A stretch of DNA of 5,420 nucleotides from an uncultured Clostridia bacterium (lineage in GTDB: Bacteria; Bacillota; Clostridia; Oscillospirales; Oscillospiraceae). Below, in pieces: positions 5,368-5,420 of the stretch. The notes under the pieces are model-generated. The model searched no databases. It saw only the letters and a list, made by a program, of their open reading frames with translations, and had not been told where the DNA came from. The stretch covers positions 1-5,420 of the forward strand of contig CALYTU010000096.1 in the NCBI GenBank assembly GCA_945487445.1. Direction: 5' to 3'. The translations under genes were made by a program, and so were the position numbers. How positions within the stretch are numbered: the stretch's first letter is position 1; every line of letters starts with the position of its first letter.

Positions 5368-5420
5368 CTGTCATTCTGAACGAAGTGAAGAATCCGTTCC
5401 CTCCCAGCCGCCCGCAGGCG
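5368..5420. repeat. Left part of an ATTCT/AGAAT-class repeat, cut by the window edge
   Basis: The left arm is intact: CTGTCATTCTGAACGAAG, with stem ATTCT (5373-5377) and AGAAT (5389-5393) and an 11-nt loop, followed by a C-rich central segment. Positions 5368-5415 are the reverse complement of 4141-4188 with one mismatch. A right arm, if present, lies beyond the window. Confidence 0.8.

Noticed and set aside
4100..5415. Composite transposon around gluQRS
   Set aside because: The flanking repeats are short hairpin units without a transposase, and the two inverted pairs occur in a non-nested order, so a single transposing unit is not supported.

Overview
The window looks like chromosome from a fairly GC-rich member of the Clostridia, plausibly an Oscillospiraceae-type gut organism. 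This is inferred from a class II GalT (the form common in Firmicutes), a LytR-CpsA-Psr cell-wall ligase with a long cytoplasmic N-terminus, a free-standing ProX/PrdX-type tRNA deacylase, and purine-rich ribosome binding sites. No species is assigned. All four genes lie on the + strand.

Layout. Positions 1-135 hold the right half of a palindromic repeat, a short remnant of a similar repeat end, and a leader with a 14-bp perfect palindrome in front of galT (136-1635). Positions 1636-2244 contain no credible gene. They are filled by three long palindromic elements (1732-1854, 1885-2005, 2036-2156), two of them inside a 151-bp tandem duplication. The LCP-family gene (2245-3501) overlaps a ProX/PrdX-like prolyl-tRNA editing gene (3476-4045) by 26 nt, so these two form a translationally linked pair. 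A 196-bp gap full of related repeats leads into gluQRS (4242-5141). The last 279 bp are again repeats without a gene.

The genes do not form one pathway. GalT belongs to galactose (Leloir) metabolism, the LCP protein attaches glycopolymers to peptidoglycan, and the last two act on tRNA: one removes mischarged amino acid from tRNA-Pro, the other glutamylates queuosine in tRNA-Asp.

The main unexplained signal is the repeat family. At least nine copies or half copies are visible, in three sequence classes. All keep one architecture: a 5-bp hairpin with (usually) an 11-12 nt loop, ending in a TGACA-type terminus. The stem bases change together between classes (ATTTC/GAAAT, ATTCT/AGAAT, GTCCT/AGGAC). 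Such covariation suggests that the folded form matters, as in REP/BIME- or MITE-like elements. No transposase is present, and no clear new enzymatic system is visible.
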